Source of the DNA: Nitrospirota bacterium
GTDB taxonomy: Bacteria; Nitrospirota; Leptospirillia; Leptospirillales; Leptospirillaceae
Direction: 5' to 3'
NCBI GenBank assembly: GCA_021810805.1
Contig: JAJZHW010000004.1
Span: forward strand, 1 to 64,000
DNA: 64,000 bases
The first letter of the stretch is position 1. Each line of letters opens with the position of its first letter. A program made the translations under genes and the position numbers. Positions 19,452-28,715 of this stretch are shown one piece after another. The notes beneath the pieces are model-generated. The model did not search any database. It had not been told where the DNA came from and saw only the letters and a list, made by a program, of their open reading frames with translations.

Positions 19452-20147
19452 TCAGACGGAGGCCTTTTCGGTCTTTGCGGCCCAGCCGTGATCCTGGGCA
19501 TATTGGTAGGCGGCGGAAATAACAGCCATGTTGCTCTTAAGGAGCTGCTCTTTCTTGGCGAACTTTTTCTCGATGACGTTATCCAGGGCGGCCGTTCCTC
19601 CAGACACGACAAATCCCTTTCCAAGGAAACGTTCCCGCACCGACTGTTCCAGTGATTCCATCGAGGGGATGCCCAGGATGGAGGCAATGGCTCCAACCAT
19701 GGCCATGTTCGTCGCCAAATCGGTTCCACCGACCTCCCGCGCCATCGTGGTGGCCGGAAGGTAGTGAATTCTGGCCTGACGCTCTTCAAGCTCTCGAACT
19801 TCATCGGGCTGCAGGGGAATCGGGGTATCCGAGTTGATGAGCACCACACCGTTCTGCTTGAGTCCGGAATAGAACGGCATCGTGTAGGATTTTCCATGGG
19901 TGATCACCTGAGGATGGAATATCATGATGACGTTGGGATAGATGATCTCGCCGATTTCGTAAATCTTGTCGATGGCAATGCGGACATAGGATTCAACCGG
20001 AGCCATGCGCTTCTCGGAGCCGAAAAAGGGAACCAGGGTGCTTTCTCCGCCGTTGATGACCATCCCGTTGCTCAGGATGTGAGAGGCGGTCACGACTCCC
20101 TGACCGCCGATACCGGCCATACGGATGTTGTAACGCTTGAGTTGCAT
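19452..20147 (-). CDS. 2-oxoacid:ferredoxin oxidoreductase, gamma subunit, copy 1
   Basis: IRMAGIGGQGVVTASHIL...FGSEKRMAPVESYVRIA. Confidence 0.9.
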   Translation of the reverse strand: MQLKRYNIRMAGIGGQGVVTASHILSNGMVINGGESTLVPFFGSEKRMAPVESYVRIAIDKIYEIGEIIYPNVIMIFHPQVITHGKSYTMPFYSGLKQNGVVLINSDTPIPLQPDEVRELEERQARIHYLPATTMAREVGGTDLATNMAMVGAIASILGIPSMESLEQSVRERFLGKGFVVSGGTAALDNVIEKKFAKKEQLLKSNMAVISAAYQYAQDHGWAAKTEKASV

Positions 20148-20203
20148 GGTGAATTCTCCTTCAATTGGGGGAGGGGATCGTTATACGCTCCCCTCCCGGG
20201 TCC

Positions 20204-21097
20204 TTACTCCTGCTTCTTGGCTTTCTTGGAGGTGTCGATGGACTCGAGATAGGCTTTGGCCTCATCGGAGATGATCTCCATGAAACCGTAACGCTTCGAT
20301 TCGATATCCCGGGCGTCGTCAAGAACCTTAGGCGTGGGAATCGCGTATTCGATGTTGCAGGATGTGTAGGCCTGAATAAAGGTGGGGCCGACCTCTCGAG
20401 CGATCATCACAGCTTTTCGAATGACTGAGGCGACACGGGTGGGGTTGGTGGGTGTAAGACGGGCAATGTAGGCCACCCCAGAGGTCTGGGCCAGTCCAAT
20501 CATATCCATCTTGTCAAAGAGCTTTCCTTTGGGGGCCATCTTTAGGAGGGCTCCGCGTTCGGTCATTCCGCTCTCCTGCCCTCCGGTGTTTCCGTAGACC
20601 TCGTTGTCCAGCATGATCGTCGTGAAGCGCTCCTTGCGGAACCAGGAGTGCATGACCGCGCTGAATCCAATGTCGGCCAGTCCGCCATCGCCGGCCATCA
20701 CAACCACGTCTTTGGCCTGATCCTTGAAGCGAACTTCAAGACCCCGTTTGAGACCGGAGGCAACGGCATTCGTATCGCCATAGTTACCATAGATGAAGGG
20801 GATGGAGGTCTGCGTCAAGGCGAGACGCCCGCAGCCGGCCGTTCCGATCAGGATCGTATGTTCGGGGTTGGGGAGACCCACCATGGTCAGACGGATAAAA
20901 AGGGTCATGGCGCATCCGGCACACATGGGATGCTCTTCAAGAACCTCCTTGAAGGAGCCCATCTCGGAGACCTTTTTCTGCTTGCCGTAGGGGCCGCGCT
21001 CGACCAGGTCGACGTATTCCTTGGTCATGTACTTCTCCCAGCCGGGAGTAATCGTCATATTCTTAAAGCTCATCGGTCTGCTCCATATTGTTCGCAT
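20204..21097 (-). CDS. 2-oxoacid:ferredoxin oxidoreductase, beta (TPP) subunit, copy 1
   Basis: HPMCAGCAMTL, AGDGGLADIGFSAVMHSWFRKERFTTIMLDNEVYGNTGGQESG. Confidence 0.92.
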   Translation of the reverse strand: MRTIWSRPMSFKNMTITPGWEKYMTKEYVDLVERGPYGKQKKVSEMGSFKEVLEEHPMCAGCAMTLFIRLTMVGLPNPEHTILIGTAGCGRLALTQTSIPFIYGNYGDTNAVASGLKRGLEVRFKDQAKDVVVMAGDGGLADIGFSAVMHSWFRKERFTTIMLDNEVYGNTGGQESGMTERGALLKMAPKGKLFDKMDMIGLAQTSGVAYIARLTPTNPTRVASVIRKAVMIAREVGPTFIQAYTSCNIEYAIPTPKVLDDARDIESKRYGFMEIISDEAKAYLESIDTSKKAKKQE

Positions 21098-21155
21098 GTC
21101 CCCTAAGGGACAACATTGACGGATTGGTTGGTCGTTGCAGTTTCTTTAAGATTCC

Positions 21156-22400
21156 CTAGAACACAAATTTCTTGTGGGGGAAGATGGTCTGAAGGATCAT
21201 CTCCGTCGGCATGGACATGCCGCCGTACACCCGAGGACCGGGAACGATCTCTGCCTTGGAATATCCGTACAGAGCGGTCACGATTTCCCGGTGAAGCCAT
21301 CCCATGTAATTGAACTCGGGGACGATGATCCTCTTCGCGTGCTTGCAGGCCTCGCGAAGTTCCGGCGTGGGGAAGGGGCGAAGGGAGCGGACCTTGATGA
21401 GTCCGATCTTGGTATGATGCTCCTCTTCCGCCTGACGGACGGCCTCTCTCGACTGGGAGACGGCGCTTCCGGAAGCGATCAGCATGATTTCAGCGTCTGG
21501 GTTGACGACTTCAATGAGTCCGCCCATGTATTTGTTGATATAGCGACGGGAGCGCTCATTGGCGGCCCAGACCTCCTGTTGCCACGAGGCATGCACCTGA
21601 TAGCTGATGAAGTTGCTCTTCTGGATCGGTGCGTCACGGGAGAGACGGGCCGGCGGATTCTCGTTATCCATGGCGGGAACCGCTTCAGCATAGGGATCTC
21701 TCGGAGGAAGCTTGATGTCTTTGGAGGGCATGCTGACATAGCCTCGAGCGTGGGTCACAAAGAAACCATCCACAGCGACGGCCACAGGTAAGGTGATCTC
21801 GGGGCGCTCGGAGATGATGAAGGCCTTCATTGTGTAGTCAAAGAAGTCCTGCTGGTTTTCCCCATGGAAGAGAATCAAGCCGGAGTTCAGGAGGTAGGCA
21901 AGTTCCACATTGTCAGGCTGAATGGCGAGGGGGGCATTCACCACACGGCACATGATCAGAAGAACGGCGGGAATACGTCCTCCCGGCCAGGAGGCAATCA
22001 CTTCCATGCCTCTCATGAGGCCGGGGCCGGCGGTGGCCGTCATCGAGCGGGCGCCTGCCCGGGATGAGCCGGCAATTGCCGACATCACGCCAATTTCTTC
22101 CTCTCCGCGGAAGTATTCCTTGACATATCCTTCTGCCCAAAGTGAACCAACCTGCTGCATGGTCTCACTCTGGGGAGTGATTGGGTAGGAGATGGCGACG
22201 TCGACATTGGAGCGGCGAATGGCCTCCTTGGCGGCTTCGGATCCCGTAATGAAAGCCCTTTCCCGAGGGGCCTCGAAGAACATGTACTCAGGGGTCACGA
22301 TCTTTTGGCGATCTCCTGCGGAGAGCTCGCTCTCAGTCGTTCCCTTGATCTCGGGGGCTTTCCCTGCCTGGACGTCCTTGACTCCTGCCGAATCAGACAT
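21156..22400 (-). CDS. 2-oxoacid:ferredoxin oxidoreductase, alpha subunit, copy 1
   Basis: FITGSEAAKEAIRRSNVDVAISYPITPQSETMQQVGSL; GSSRAGARSMTATAGPGLMRGMEVI. Confidence 0.92.
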   Translation of the reverse strand: MSDSAGVKDVQAGKAPEIKGTTESELSAGDRQKIVTPEYMFFEAPRERAFITGSEAAKEAIRRSNVDVAISYPITPQSETMQQVGSLWAEGYVKEYFRGEEEIGVMSAIAGSSRAGARSMTATAGPGLMRGMEVIASWPGGRIPAVLLIMCRVVNAPLAIQPDNVELAYLLNSGLILFHGENQQDFFDYTMKAFIISERPEITLPVAVAVDGFFVTHARGYVSMPSKDIKLPPRDPYAEAVPAMDNENPPARLSRDAPIQKSNFISYQVHASWQQEVWAANERSRRYINKYMGGLIEVVNPDAEIMLIASGSAVSQSREAVRQAEEEHHTKIGLIKVRSLRPFPTPELREACKHAKRIIVPEFNYMGWLHREIVTALYGYSKAEIVPGPRVYGGMSMPTEMILQTIFPHKKFVF

Positions 22401-22684
22401 TCATGACTCCTTAATATGGAAGATGGTCAGTGAAGAAAGAAGAAAAACGCGAAAGCTGGATTGGACCGGGCCAGGATTCCAAATCAAGGGCTCAAACGAG
22501 CCTCGAGATTGAAAAGATGGCGAGTCGGGAAGGAAGTTGAGATGGCCGGAATGGCCTCTCCTTCAGCTTCTCAATTGGGCGCATCGTTGAACCTCAGGAA
22601 TGGAGACTTCCTTTCCGGGTGTCACCATATGCGTGCCAAATCTTCAATCAGCCTGCGACAACGACATTATCCAGCGTTCAAATA

Positions 22685-22713
22685 CACTATCACCAGTGCT
22701 CAAATCAAGTCAA
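22685..22713 (-). promoter_or_regulatory. Possible sigma-70-like promoter for OFOR operon 1
   Basis: Minus strand TTGACT-N16-GATAGT (TTGACTTGATTTGAGCACTGGTGATAGT). Confidence 0.4.
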
Positions 22714-22826
22714 ACTCTTGCAAGAATCACTAGGAAATATTGGAAGGGAGAAAAGATGACGTATTTGATTATCCTTCATGAATCTGAGCTTTTGTTATAG
22801 CCAAAAAAAACTCATGGCTATGATCC

Positions 22827-23426
22827 CTACTCCGCGTGTTCGTCGAGCCCCGCGGCCAGATCGTGACGAAATTCTTCCGGGATATGAAGGGCCTTTGTCT
22901 CATCCCATTTCCAGTCAGGGCGTTTTTCAGGATACTTCACAAGGTTTTGTGCATGGGCAATTCCATCGGGAGTTGCACCCCATGGTGTAAAGCCCGAAGT
23001 GGAGAGCAGGGAAGAGATCGCACGGGTCAGGCTGTGAAAGGGGGCATGATCTCTTACATCGATATGGATATGGCCGGTCGGAGGGAGGGCATGGTCATCA
23101 AAGAGGAGAACTCGACCGTAGGAGCCTTGAATGGTGTCGAGATGCTTCAGGATCAGCTCCAGCCGAGACTTTGGAATCCCGACAAGCAGGGTCACACCTG
23201 AAGAAAAGGTGAGAGTGTCTGCCGGCTTAAAGTCTGAAACATGTGCCGTGTCCAGAGAGGGAATCTTTTCTTCGAGGAATCGAAGGAGGTCTCGGCGTTC
23301 CTTATCAGTGTCATTCCATCCCCAGCGGGTTGATGACCCGATCATGAGAACCGGTCTTTCGGATGTCAGGATGAGATGGGCCAGGGAATGCACATCATGG
23401 GAGGTCTCGTTTTTAGGTGCCATCAT
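22827..23426 (-). CDS. Uncharacterised protein at the distal end of the hydrogenase-4-like operon
   Basis: 199-aa ORF co-directional with the complex; no family recognised by eye. Confidence 0.65.
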   Translation of the reverse strand: MMAPKNETSHDVHSLAHLILTSERPVLMIGSSTRWGWNDTDKERRDLLRFLEEKIPSLDTAHVSDFKPADTLTFSSGVTLLVGIPKSRLELILKHLDTIQGSYGRVLLFDDHALPPTGHIHIDVRDHAPFHSLTRAISSLLSTSGFTPWGATPDGIAHAQNLVKYPEKRPDWKWDETKALHIPEEFRHDLAAGLDEHAE

Positions 23427-23531
23427 CGTCTCTTGGATATAGTGTGGTTGGTCAAGACCAGATCAATAATGCGAGAAGCCGTGAGGTCAAAGATACCCCG
23501 GAATGGGTCTGGGAGAATGTTCCCTTAGGAT

Positions 23532-24065
23532 CTATGGTAAGGGGCTCCGGATCTCCAAATCAAGGACAGGTGAATCGGAATGTGTCTTGGCAGGAGAAAA
23601 GCTCCGACGGATAGCGTCGGCAATCTCTTCCGGTCGGGGAGGGCAACCGGGAACGGTGAGGTTGGGAGACATATCCTCTGTCACTCCATTATGGATGGCA
23701 TAGCTTCCCCGAAAGACGCCCCCATTGATGGCGCAGTCACCCACTGCAAGGAGCCGCTTGGGAGAGGGCATGGCCTGGTATGTCTTTTCGAGGGCCTCTT
23801 TCATATGGCAAGAGAGGGGACCTGTAACCAGAAGAATATCCGCATGGCGGGGGGAGGCCACAAAGGAAAAGCCCTGACTCGACAGGGAGTGGACAGGGTT
23901 TTCCAAAGCCCAGAGTTCCAACTCGCACCCATTGCAGGAGCCGGAATCGAGATGACGGATGGAGGCGCTGCGGCTGTACTCACAGGGGGAGGTCCGCTCT
24001 GGTTTGTGCATGCGGGACTCTGTCAGATTTCCCGATTTCAAGATTTTCCAAAGTAGCTTCCACAT
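23532..24065 (-). CDS. NuoB/HyfI/HycG-like Fe-S subunit of hydrogenase-4-like complex
   Basis: SGSCNGCELELWALENP, AVGDCAINGG, VPGCPPRPEEI (four N2-cluster-type Cys retained). Confidence 0.87.
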   Translation of the reverse strand: MWKLLWKILKSGNLTESRMHKPERTSPCEYSRSASIRHLDSGSCNGCELELWALENPVHSLSSQGFSFVASPRHADILLVTGPLSCHMKEALEKTYQAMPSPKRLLAVGDCAINGGVFRGSYAIHNGVTEDMSPNLTVPGCPPRPEEIADAIRRSFSPAKTHSDSPVLDLEIRSPLP

Positions 24066-24073
24066 GGTGCCTC

Positions 24074-25603
24074 CTAGAGGTCGGAGCCGCTGTAGCTTGG
24101 ATTAAAGGATTTATTGATCAGCGGAAAATCAGCCACGAGGTTCCCGGGAACTGAGGCTTCAAGTGCATGCCAGAGGAGGGGAGAGCCTTCGGCGATATGA
24201 GCGCTCTCGATCGTCTTGCCCGGACGAATACGGACCCATCCGAGTACCTCTCCCCGGAACCCCTCCACAATTCCAAGGCCTTCACGGGAGAGCGGGATGT
24301 CAGGAAGTGTCGAGCATATGTCTGGTCCGGGGAAATTTGTCAAAAGGGCATGGACTAGGTGAAGAGACTCGAAGATCTCGAAAAAGCGGATCCGGACGCG
24401 TGCGGCGACATCGCCCACATGGTCCAGGGCCAGTGCTGGCGAAAACCGATGGACAGGATCCTCCCGGTGATCAATGCGAAGATCCCATCCCTGACCGCTG
24501 GCTCTCCCTGCCACCCCTCCAATCCCGAGGCGAATCGCAATCTCAGGGGAAAGGATCCCGGTATTTTGAAAGCGGTCCTGCAGCCCTCCATGATCACTGT
24601 AGATTCTTTCGAGGAGAGAAACCTCTGAGAGTAGGTCGTCGGTCTCTTGAAGAAGAGCGTCCACCATCTGGGGAGAGAGAAACGTGGAGACCCCCCCTGG
24701 AACGATCGTGTCAAAGAGGAGGCGATGGCCGAAGTGGGTCAGATTATGACGATGCATACGCTCCCTGAGAGGGCCGAAGAGAGAGAGTGCGACCCCTAAG
24801 CCGGCATCGTTTCCAAGGGCTCCCAGATCTCCAATGTGGTTGGCGATGCGTTCTCTTTCCAACAAGAGGGCCCGGACAAAGCGAATGCCTTCAGAGACCT
24901 CAATATTGAGAGCTTCTTCCACAGCCTTTGAAAAGGCGAGGCTGGTGGCGACCGCTGAGTCTCCCGAGATGCGTGACGCCAGGCGAGCCCCTTCAAAGAG
25001 GGTCCGACCCCGAAACAGAGAGTCGATCCCCTTGTGGACATAGCCCATTCGGGTCTCGAGTCTCAGAACTTTCTCCCCGACGACAGAAAAACGGAAATGG
25101 CCCGGTTCGATGATGCCGGCATGGACCGGGCCCACGGGAATCTCATGGACGCCCTCGCCGCGAACCCTGACGAAGGGGTAGTCCTCAGGCGCGAAGGGTT
25201 GATGGAGGGATGGTCGCCCCTCCGCGAGCGGGGGGACAAGCCAGAGGCCATGATCGGACCAGGGACGAAGATCGGTCAGTCCCTCGGGAAGAAGTCCAAA
25301 GAGATCGGCGATGGTTCGCTCAAAGCGGCCGGCGGTGGGAAAAATTGAGGAGAGTGAGGGGAAGCTTAAAGAATCTTTTGGAAGGGAGAGGGAAAGCAGG
25401 ACGACCCCTTCCCGAAGAATCAGGCTTGCCCGGATCGACGAGGGTGAGTCGGCCCAGAGAGCGAGAAGCCGGGCACCGGAATGAGCGAGAAAGTGGGCCT
25501 CCCCCCGGTATCTTTCTGGGGAATCAAAAGACAGAGTGGCGTGAGGGATCGCTCCGTGGAAGGAATCAAACCCGGTTTCCGGTGAGAAGTTGTTACCCTC
25601 CAA
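24074..25603 (-). CDS. NuoCD/HyfG/HycE-like large subunit lacking [NiFe]-binding cysteines
   Basis: MGYVHKGIDSLFRG...ASRISGDSAVATSLAFSKAVEEAL...C-terminal NKSFNPSYSGSDL. Confidence 0.87.
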   Translation of the reverse strand: MEGNNFSPETGFDSFHGAIPHATLSFDSPERYRGEAHFLAHSGARLLALWADSPSSIRASLILREGVVLLSLSLPKDSLSFPSLSSIFPTAGRFERTIADLFGLLPEGLTDLRPWSDHGLWLVPPLAEGRPSLHQPFAPEDYPFVRVRGEGVHEIPVGPVHAGIIEPGHFRFSVVGEKVLRLETRMGYVHKGIDSLFRGRTLFEGARLASRISGDSAVATSLAFSKAVEEALNIEVSEGIRFVRALLLERERIANHIGDLGALGNDAGLGVALSLFGPLRERMHRHNLTHFGHRLLFDTIVPGGVSTFLSPQMVDALLQETDDLLSEVSLLERIYSDHGGLQDRFQNTGILSPEIAIRLGIGGVAGRASGQGWDLRIDHREDPVHRFSPALALDHVGDVAARVRIRFFEIFESLHLVHALLTNFPGPDICSTLPDIPLSREGLGIVEGFRGEVLGWVRIRPGKTIESAHIAEGSPLLWHALEASVPGNLVADFPLINKSFNPSYSGSDL

Positions 25604-27077
25604 TGCTCACTCCCAACGACAGAATGGCCTTCTGATAAATCTCGTAAAGAGGAGCAGGAAAAAAGGTTCCAAGGAGCAGTGCCATTCCCAGATGGATCCA
25701 GATGGGGAAGAATGTCAGGCGCGAATGGGAGCGAGAAGGGGAGATTTCCGGCGTTGCCGTTTCACCCCCGCTCATCTCAAGGATGCGAAAAATCAGAACG
25801 CCAAAGGTGATAAACAGGGCAAGAAGGAGAAAGGGGACGGCGTAGGGGATCCTTTTGATGGCTTCGGCCATGATCAAAAGCTCGCTGGCAAACAGGGCAA
25901 ACGGAGGAAGGCCGGTAATGGCCAGTCCTCCGGTCAGGAGGGCCCGGGAAAGCCCTGGAGTTCGGGCGGCAATCTCTCGGATGGATGGGATCTTCTGGGA
26001 TCCCGAGGTTTGAACGATATGTCCCACGGCAAAAAAGATCGCCGATTTCACGAGGCTATGAGTGGTCATATGGAGAAGCCCCGCAAATGTGGCCAGCGGT
26101 CCACCGATGCCGAAGGCCAGGGTGGCGAGCCCCATGTGTTCGATGGAGGAATAGGCAAAGAGGCGCTTGATGTCCTGTCTCTTCCACATCGATATCGAGG
26201 CGAGAAGAACGGAGACAAAACCAAATCCCATAAGAAGATCCGAAGGCATTGGGCTATGGAGGGCCCCATCTGCCAGGATCTTTACCCTCAGAATGGCATA
26301 GAGGGCTACGTTAAGCAGGAGTCCGGAAAGGACGGCGGAGATGGGGGTGGGACCCTCGGCGTGGGCATCCGGAAGCCAGTTGTGAAGCGGGACCAGGCCA
26401 ACCTTTGTGCCATACCCCACGACAAAGAAGACGAAGGCCAGGGAGATGACCGTGGGTTCAAGCTGGGTTTTGACCGTCAGGAGGTGAGTGAGAAGAAGGG
26501 CTGTTCCTCCCGGCCCCAGGGTCTTTTCCGAGGCAAAGTAGAGAAGGATTGTGCCGAAGAGAGCCTGGGCAATGCCGACCCCGCAGAGAATGAAGTACTT
26601 CCAAGAGGCCTTGATGGCCGCGGGGGTCCGGGTCCACCCAACGAGAAGGACTGTCGCCAGGGTGGCCCCCTCGAGGGCCACCCAAAGAAGACCGAGATTG
26701 TTGCTGGCCAGAACGACGATCATTGTGAGGACGAAGAGCTGGTAAAGGGCGAGGTAGAGGCGCGTTCGCTCCGGGGTGAGGTGGCCATGCTCTCCTTCGA
26801 TCGTCATGTACCGAAGGGAGAAAAAGGAGGTGGTGGCGGCCACCCCCCCGGTAATGACGAGAAAAAGGGAGGAGAGGCTGTCGACAAAGAGATTTTCGTC
26901 GAGCGCGATCAGGGGGCCCTGCGTGTCGACCCTGATCGCCAAAAGGAGAGTCAGGGCAAAGGTGACGAGAGAAAACAAAATATTGACAGCAGAAGCAAAT
27001 CTTTTATGGCCCCAGAGGCCGAGAAAGAGTGCTCCGGACATGGGGACGACAAGAATCAGGACAAGAATCACGGTCAC
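25593..27077 (-). CDS. HyfF/NuoN-like antiporter-type membrane subunit
   Basis: WVALEGATLATVLLVG..., KVGLVPLHNWLPDAHAEGPTPISAVLSGLLLNVALYA. Confidence 0.88.
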   Translation of the reverse strand: MTVILVLILVVPMSGALFLGLWGHKRFASAVNILFSLVTFALTLLLAIRVDTQGPLIALDENLFVDSLSSLFLVITGGVAATTSFFSLRYMTIEGEHGHLTPERTRLYLALYQLFVLTMIVVLASNNLGLLWVALEGATLATVLLVGWTRTPAAIKASWKYFILCGVGIAQALFGTILLYFASEKTLGPGGTALLLTHLLTVKTQLEPTVISLAFVFFVVGYGTKVGLVPLHNWLPDAHAEGPTPISAVLSGLLLNVALYAILRVKILADGALHSPMPSDLLMGFGFVSVLLASISMWKRQDIKRLFAYSSIEHMGLATLAFGIGGPLATFAGLLHMTTHSLVKSAIFFAVGHIVQTSGSQKIPSIREIAARTPGLSRALLTGGLAITGLPPFALFASELLIMAEAIKRIPYAVPFLLLALFITFGVLIFRILEMSGGETATPEISPSRSHSRLTFFPIWIHLGMALLLGTFFPAPLYEIYQKAILSLGVSIGG

Positions 27078-27748
27078 TCCGTCGGGGTATTGTCCATATG
27101 CTTCAGATCGAAACTCTCAAAGGTTTCCCGTATTTGAAAAAAGAAAATACCAAAGACGAATGTTCCCACGAGGACATCGAAGGCCACCCCCAGCTCCACC
27201 ACCATGGGCATCCCATAGGTGGCATTGATGGCCGAGAAAAAAAGGGCGTTCTCCATTCCGAGAAAGCCCAAAACCTGGGTGACGGCCTTGCGTCGGGTGA
27301 TCATCATGAGAAAGGAGAGGAGGAGCGCGGCCAACCCCACCCCGATCAGGCCCCGGGAGACGGTATTGGCCATTTCGGAGATGGGGGCTGACAGGGCGAA
27401 GGAGAAGACGACGACGAAGAGCCCTGCCACCATGGTCGTGGGAACGTTGAGAAGCACCTCCACCTCTCCCCGGATATGGAGCCGCTCGAGAAGGCGGAAG
27501 AGAAGAAATGGCAGGAGCAGAACCTTGAAGGCCAGGGTGAAAAGGGCGGAGAAAAAGAGGTGAGGCTCTTTCGCGGCAAGAGCCACCGAAAGAGTGCTCA
27601 AGGTCAGCAGGATCCCTTGAAGGGCAAAAATCCGGACAAGCGATCCCATCCTTCTCATTGCCAGCATGGCGAAGGAGGAGAGGAGAAGGGCGCTTCCAAG
27701 AAAGCCGACGAGAGGGCTGGTGGGGGGATGAAGAAGAGAGGGTGTCAT
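27074..27748 (-). CDS. HyfE-like membrane subunit (NuoK-related)
   Basis: Polytopic ORF in HyfE position; start placed at MTPSLLHPPTSPLVGFLG, not the ORF-track start which overlaps the upstream gene. Confidence 0.72.
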   Translation of the reverse strand: MTPSLLHPPTSPLVGFLGSALLLSSFAMLAMRRMGSLVRIFALQGILLTLSTLSVALAAKEPHLFFSALFTLAFKVLLLPFLLFRLLERLHIRGEVEVLLNVPTTMVAGLFVVVFSFALSAPISEMANTVSRGLIGVGLAALLLSFLMMITRRKAVTQVLGFLGMENALFFSAINATYGMPMVVELGVAFDVLVGTFVFGIFFFQIRETFESFDLKHMDNTPTE

Positions 27749-27749
27749 C

Positions 27750-28715
27750 TCAGACCTCGAGGACAAAGTGGAGAAGGAATCCCAGTGTGGAGAGGAGATA
27801 GGCCAAAGCCGTGAATTCCGGGATCCGGAAGATGCGAAGCTTGGCAAAAATCGATTCGATCAGGGCGATCCCGGCTCCGAGAACAAAGAGCTTCCCCAGA
27901 AGCGCCACTAACCCGACAAGAAGCGAGAGGGGGGAAAGACCTCGGGAGATCCCCAGGGGGGCGAAAAAATCTATCCCCAGAAGGAGGTAGAGGAGGAGCT
28001 TTTGCATCGAGCCCCACTCCATCAACGCCAGGAGAGGGCCTGAATATTCGAGGAGCATGGCCTCATGAATCATTGTCAGTTCGAGGTGAGTCGAGGGGTT
28101 GTCGATGGGAAGACGGGCATTTTCGCCGAGAAAGACCAGGATGAAGGCCATGGCGGCGATCAGAAGACTGGGATGAAAGGGAGAATGCCCCAAGGAAAAG
28201 GAGTGGAGGATGGAGGGGATGGCGGTGGATCCCGACCAAAGGGAGACGGTGAAAAGAATCATGAGGGTGGCCGGTTCGGTCAGGAATGCCACCATCATCT
28301 CCCGCCGTCCCCCCATGTCTCCGAAGGGGGTTCCCAGATCCATGGCCGCAGCGGCCATGGCAAAACGCGCCAGGGAGAAAAGCCCCACAAGCGTCACCGC
28401 GTCGGCCACGGGGGCAAGGGGAGGGGATACCATCAGAAAGGGAATCAGCAGCGAGGCGCCGGCCATGATGAAAAAGAAAAGCGGGGGAACGAAAAGGAAG
28501 AGGTAGGAGTGTCCTTCGGGGAGGATCGTCTCCTTTCGAAGAAGTCGGAGAATGTTTCTCCAGGGCTGAAGAAGGCCGGCGGGCCGGCGGTTCTGGAGAA
28601 TCGCCCGGACAACCCCAATCCAGCCGTAGAGAAGAGGCGCAAGGAAAATGACAAAAAGCATTTGAAGAAGGGAGATGGTCCACCCAAAAGAGGGAAAAGT
28701 CGGGATTAATGCCAT
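27750..28715 (-). CDS. HyfC/HycD/NuoH-like membrane subunit
   Basis: FLAPLLYGWIGVVRAILQNRRPAGLLQPWRNILRLLRKE; MIHEAMLLEYSGPLLAL. Confidence 0.85.
   Translation of the reverse strand: MALIPTFPSFGWTISLLQMLFVIFLAPLLYGWIGVVRAILQNRRPAGLLQPWRNILRLLRKETILPEGHSYLFLFVPPLFFFIMAGASLLIPFLMVSPPLAPVADAVTLVGLFSLARFAMAAAAMDLGTPFGDMGGRREMMVAFLTEPATLMILFTVSLWSGSTAIPSILHSFSLGHSPFHPSLLIAAMAFILVFLGENARLPIDNPSTHLELTMIHEAMLLEYSGPLLALMEWGSMQKLLLYLLLGIDFFAPLGISRGLSPLSLLVGLVALLGKLFVLGAGIALIESIFAKLRIFRIPEFTALAYLLSTLGFLLHFVLEV

Noticed and set aside
22797-22821. ATAGCCA/TGGCTAT inverted repeat after the 22827-23426 ORF
   Set aside because: Weak AT-containing stem with a large loop and no proper T-run on the relevant strand; uncertain terminator.
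25590-27137. 515-aa plus-strand ORF opposite the HyfF-like gene
   Set aside because: Antisense shadow of a GC-rich hydrophobic gene; composition is charged low-complexity with no recognisable domain.
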